Positions 60,729 to 64,000 of a stretch of 64,000 nt of DNA are shown here, one piece after another. A program made the translations under genes and the position numbers. The notes below the pieces were generated by a model, which was given only the letters and a program-made list of their open reading frames with translations, had not been told where the DNA came from and ran no database searches. Source of the stretch: Epiperipatus broadwayi (taxonomy: Eukaryota; Onychophora; Udeonychophora; Euonychophora; Peripatidae); NCBI GenBank assembly GCA_028023455.1, contig JAQFVV010013395.1, positions 1-64,000 of the forward strand. The letters run 5' to 3'. Each line of letters begins with the position of its first letter. Within the stretch, counting starts at the first letter, position 1.

Positions 60729-62379
60729 TGTAACCATTTATTCCGGCGTAAACACATATATATGTGATACACGTTTATTACGTATTTTAAACTTAAGTTT
60801 TGCTCTTTTATTTAACAGAAATTTATAATATGAACACATATATGTGTGGTTGGTTTTGCAATGCCCTCTAATTACTCGCCCAGCATATTTATGAGCCTCA
60901 ATAATGACCTCACGCGCCAATCTTACCTACGAATAAATAAGAATTATGCTGGGAGAGAATGAGTATCTATTTCTAGTGGTTAGAGCTTGTACCTCTGGCT
61001 AGCTCACTCAGGGGTAGTAGTCAGTGACCATGGGAAAGAGGTGGAGGGAACATATAAAAATGCGCATGTAGTGCATGAACGATTCGTTTGCTTTCCTACT
61101 TTTTGCTTTTTAATATTATTTTAAGAAATTAACACTAACACACACAATTAAATTTATAATACTAATTAATATTTATTAATATAAAACAAATAATAAAACA
61201 AAACCCATAGAATCCCAGAATTGGATATTGGCTTGTGCCCGAATAATTAAATAACCCGCATGTAAATACACTCGCACAAGTTTATAAATGCAATACACAA
61301 AACTACAGATCATAGCTTGAAAACAATTTCAATCAGGCATTGTCTATTAAGGCGTATACAGGGTATTATTTCAATATTTTACTCATTTACTTTAACCCTT
61401 TTATGCATTATTTAATAGGACATGCTTTCATTCAAAATAGTTATTATCACTTACGAAAAATGTTTAGTTTATCTCACCCGGGTGTAGATTATTAGCTGTA
61501 CAATTAAAAGATTTTTTCTTTGGTCTATTTCCATAAGGCAATCAATGGCCTCTGGTGAATGCTGTTCTTTTCATGGTTTGAAGAAGGGCTTCGTTCCTAC
61601 ATTTACAGTGATGGTAGTCTCTCGACGGGATGGATGGCATAGCCTGGCCCGTTCTGCTCTTCTACCCAGCCTGTTCATGATTTTTCGATTATAAACTTTT
61701 TTTCTTTTTACCAACTTTTTCTTACGATCCTGCTCGTGGCAGTCACAGCTATATAAGTCCTTCTCAGTTCAGCTTTTTGATTCTCATTAATCATGCTATT
61801 GTTCTTTCTTCTTTCATTAAACCACGTGGTTTGTGAAACAAAAATCTTTTCAATACTTTTCTTTCTTTGTTTCTCTTATCTAAGCTTAGGAATTTCCAAT
61901 TTACCTTGCGATCTACACTCGACCGTCCATTGTCTCTTTTTTTTAACATTTTATTTTATTAATTAAAATGTCTTTGTTTCAAGATAGCGATCTGCAACTT
62001 TTCGGGTCCTTTCTTTGCAATTATTTTTTTTTTTTTTTATAATTTGTAACATTCTTCTTTTCGTTGACCATCTTGGAATATTTCTTTTTAAATTAAAATA
62101 ACTTTTATTCCTTTTTACAAAATTATTACATTTACTCACTCATGCAGCAATATAAACACGCGTATAAATAAATATCATAGCACAAACCATATAATCCCCC
62201 ATCCCTCTTATATTTCAATGTTTTTTATTTAATTACTTAAATATATATGTGTGCGTTCGCATACAAGACCACAACGAAAAAGAACAATTTACTTAATATT
62301 ATACTTGATTTAATTAGCTATGTATTCTCGGTAGTATTACCCTCTGACTTAGAACAGGGTTTGAACTCAGCCCTGTTAT
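60729..62379 (-). repeat. 5' LTR of element 2
   Basis: In + orientation it begins TGTAACCATTTATTCCGGCG and ends CCCTGTTATA, then (AT)n. Just inside it, on the - strand, TGGGCATCAACGAAAGAG (60727 to 60710) is a possible PBS, tRNA unidentified. Confidence 0.9.
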
Positions 62380-62390
62380 AATATATATAT

Positions 62391-63570
62391 ATATATCTAT
62401 TATTGATTTATATCTGGATTATCTTAACTGGAAGAAAAAATAAATCCAGAGATAATTGGTATTAGTCAGATGAGCATGGATGCACTATCCATAAAGAAGA
62501 CAATCATATAACAAAAACTAAATCTGTGACGTTTTTTTTTTATAGATATGCTATATGCACATACCCATATATCAAAATCTTTTATTATATAAAAACTAAA
62601 TATGTATATTGCTTATTAGACTAAATAAATTATTTTCACCAATAACTGTATAAAAAGATAAAGCTAAAGTAATTAGAAAAATCTAATTAACAAACTGATA
62701 ATAAGTAATTTATAAATAAAATTATTTTAGATACAAAAAATAGACTTCAGAGAACAAAAGAAATATCAGAGATGCGGACGAAATACATAGACAAAGGAAA
62801 AAACAAAAGATCAAGCTGGAAGAATATATATGAGTAAATCTATGATTGTAATCCAGATGAAGTCTTTAAAAAAGATATTCTGAATGAATTACATATGGCC
62901 AATCATGTCAATAAATTCAATTACATATAATATCAACCTAGTTATTGATACAGGAGATACAAGTTTCATATTAATTAATTATATTTATAAATTATTTATT
63001 GTAATTCTGTCAATTAGGCTATATTAATTTCTTTTGCTTTACTTTTTTATCCAATTAATTACTAAATAATTTATTTAGACTATTAAGCAGTAATGTATTT
63101 ATTTTTTGTATACCACAATATACCCATATATGCACGTGTGAGCATGCACATAATAACATACATAAAAGAGATGTAAATACTTTTTTTTAAAAAAAAAATC
63201 ATTAATTGTAGACTACACTGTAATGTAAAAAGAAAGATTTGTTACGATTAATAAATAGGTAAAGTAAAAATACATATTAAATGAATAAATAGGCATTCCT
63301 GAATTTCAACTCAAGAAATTGTAAGAAATCTAGAAGTTGCTAGAATTATGTAAAGAAACAATGGATAGAAGAAAAAAAAACAGGTTTAAAGTTAAAAGAA
63401 CTTTTATTCTGTGTTTAATTAATAATAATGAAAGTAATAAAGATATAAATATACCAATGGTTTTTGCTGAAATCTGTTAATAATTCTACAAAGTTATGGG
63501 GAAAGTCTGGTTAAGGATTGTCATAAGTAATAGTCTGGCAATGATTTTTTAACTACTTTTAAAATAATAA
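62391..63570. other. AT-rich non-coding sequence
   Basis: Poly(T)/poly(A) runs near 62530 and 63180; no supportable gene. Confidence 0.4.
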
Positions 63571-63790
63571 TCGCTGCGGAGAGAAATAAATCTTTATTCC
63601 GTTTCATTCTATGGACGATGCCTCTGGCCTTGTCATGACAGATTCTCCCCCTATTGCTGTGATGACAGGGATGGTATAACCTATCTCCTAACCATCCTAT
63701 TTGAACTGTATCCCTGTAAACCTATTGCAGACAATGCTTGTTAACAGCAGCTCTAACTATTGCCTGTATACACAATTATGTACCTTGCTC
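63571..63790. repeat. GC-richer island ending near AATAAAATA, probable dispersed-element fragment
   Basis: Around 63,580-63,780 the composition is clearly richer in G and C than the surroundings (CTCTGGCCTTGTCATGACAG, TGTGATGACAGGGATGG). It ends shortly before an AATAAAATA. A 22-codon frame from ATGGACGATGCC is too short to call. I do not recognise the family. Confidence 0.3.
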
Positions 63791-63920
63791 TATAAATGAA
63801 TAAAATATATTTTTGAAAGTAAATTACTGAGTTTGATAAGAACTAGAAGCAAATTAGGTTGATTCAAAAAGTTTCTAGAATAAGTAAGATATAAAAAAAA
63901 ATCAGTCATTGCATTCATAT

Positions 63921-63944
63921 ATAAATGTGTGTGTGTGTGTGTGT
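63921..63944. repeat. (GT)n microsatellite
   Basis: A run of about 11 GT units near the right edge of the window. Confidence 0.9.
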
Positions 63945-64000
63945 TAAAACTAACAAAACATATTTCATAAAATAAACGTTAATTATATCTGAAAATGTTA

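Larger units (their letters stand above)
54863..62379 (-). mobile_element. Ty3/gypsy LTR retrotransposon 2 with decayed gag-pol
   Basis: LTRs at 54863-56499 and 60729-62379 enclose an internal region that, on the - strand, runs gag, protease, RT, RNase H, integrase. That order (integrase last) defines the Ty3/gypsy class. Both outer flanks are (AT)n, and the left end is only twelve bases from the end of element 1. Frameshifts, stops and catalytic-site changes make it defective. The integrase C-terminus is related to that left in element 1, so the two belong to related lineages. Confidence 0.9.

Overview
The window looks like nuclear DNA from an invertebrate animal: very AT-rich, with one interrupted animal gene embedded in dense, layered transposable elements. 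There is no bacterial-style gene organisation. The only host gene I can support is a member of the SLC6 sodium/chloride-dependent neurotransmitter transporter family (monoamine, dopamine/noradrenaline-like by local sequence). It is on the + strand and represented by two consecutive exons (4438-4541 and 22397-22521) with compatible splice phases and a 17.9 kb intron. No further exon was recognised, so the rest may be its introns or flanking DNA. The species cannot be named from the sequence.

Layout. 1-860: a perfect (TAA)n array and a broken Penelope-like GIY-YIG endonuclease. 4.4-22.5 kb: the two SLC6 exons and the intron between them. That intron holds a retroposed tRNA-Gly pseudogene (5.8 kb), two hammerhead-ribozyme-like motifs (6.0 and 16.2 kb), a possible long solo LTR (7.2-11.7 kb), a short LINE tail (11.7 kb), a palindromic tRNA-derived SINE (13.1 kb), a solo LTR (14.0 kb) and a 2.75 kb Merlin-like DNA transposon (19.3 kb). 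22.5-31 kb: a tRNA-derived SINE, a small MITE and an internally deleted LTR element (27.6-30.7 kb). 31.4-36.3 kb: a decayed LINE interrupted by a second Merlin-like element with a perfect 8-bp target duplication, and also by a small hammerhead-bearing retroposon. 36.3-41.1 kb: a C-poor block with matching inverted ends. 42.6-43.4 kb: a second Penelope-like fragment followed by a hammerhead-like motif. 43.5-54.85 kb: an LTR retrotransposon with about 2.67-kb LTRs, carrying a 413-codon intact ORF and an integrase tail. 54.86-62.4 kb: a second Ty3/gypsy-type element on the - strand with recognisable but broken gag-pol.

How the parts relate. Most LTR-type elements sit directly in (AT)n tracts and share TGTA...TTAYA or TGTA...TACA termini, which suggests repeated targeting of AT-rich sites. 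Nested insertions with clean target duplications (AAATGATT, GTAT, TTAA, a 14-bp duplication) allow a relative history to be read. The most interesting theme is a set of four hammerhead-like sequences in different repeat contexts. Two of them belong to one short dispersed family, one copy of which is flanked by a 14-bp target duplication, resembling animal retrozymes or schistosome-type hammerhead SINEs.
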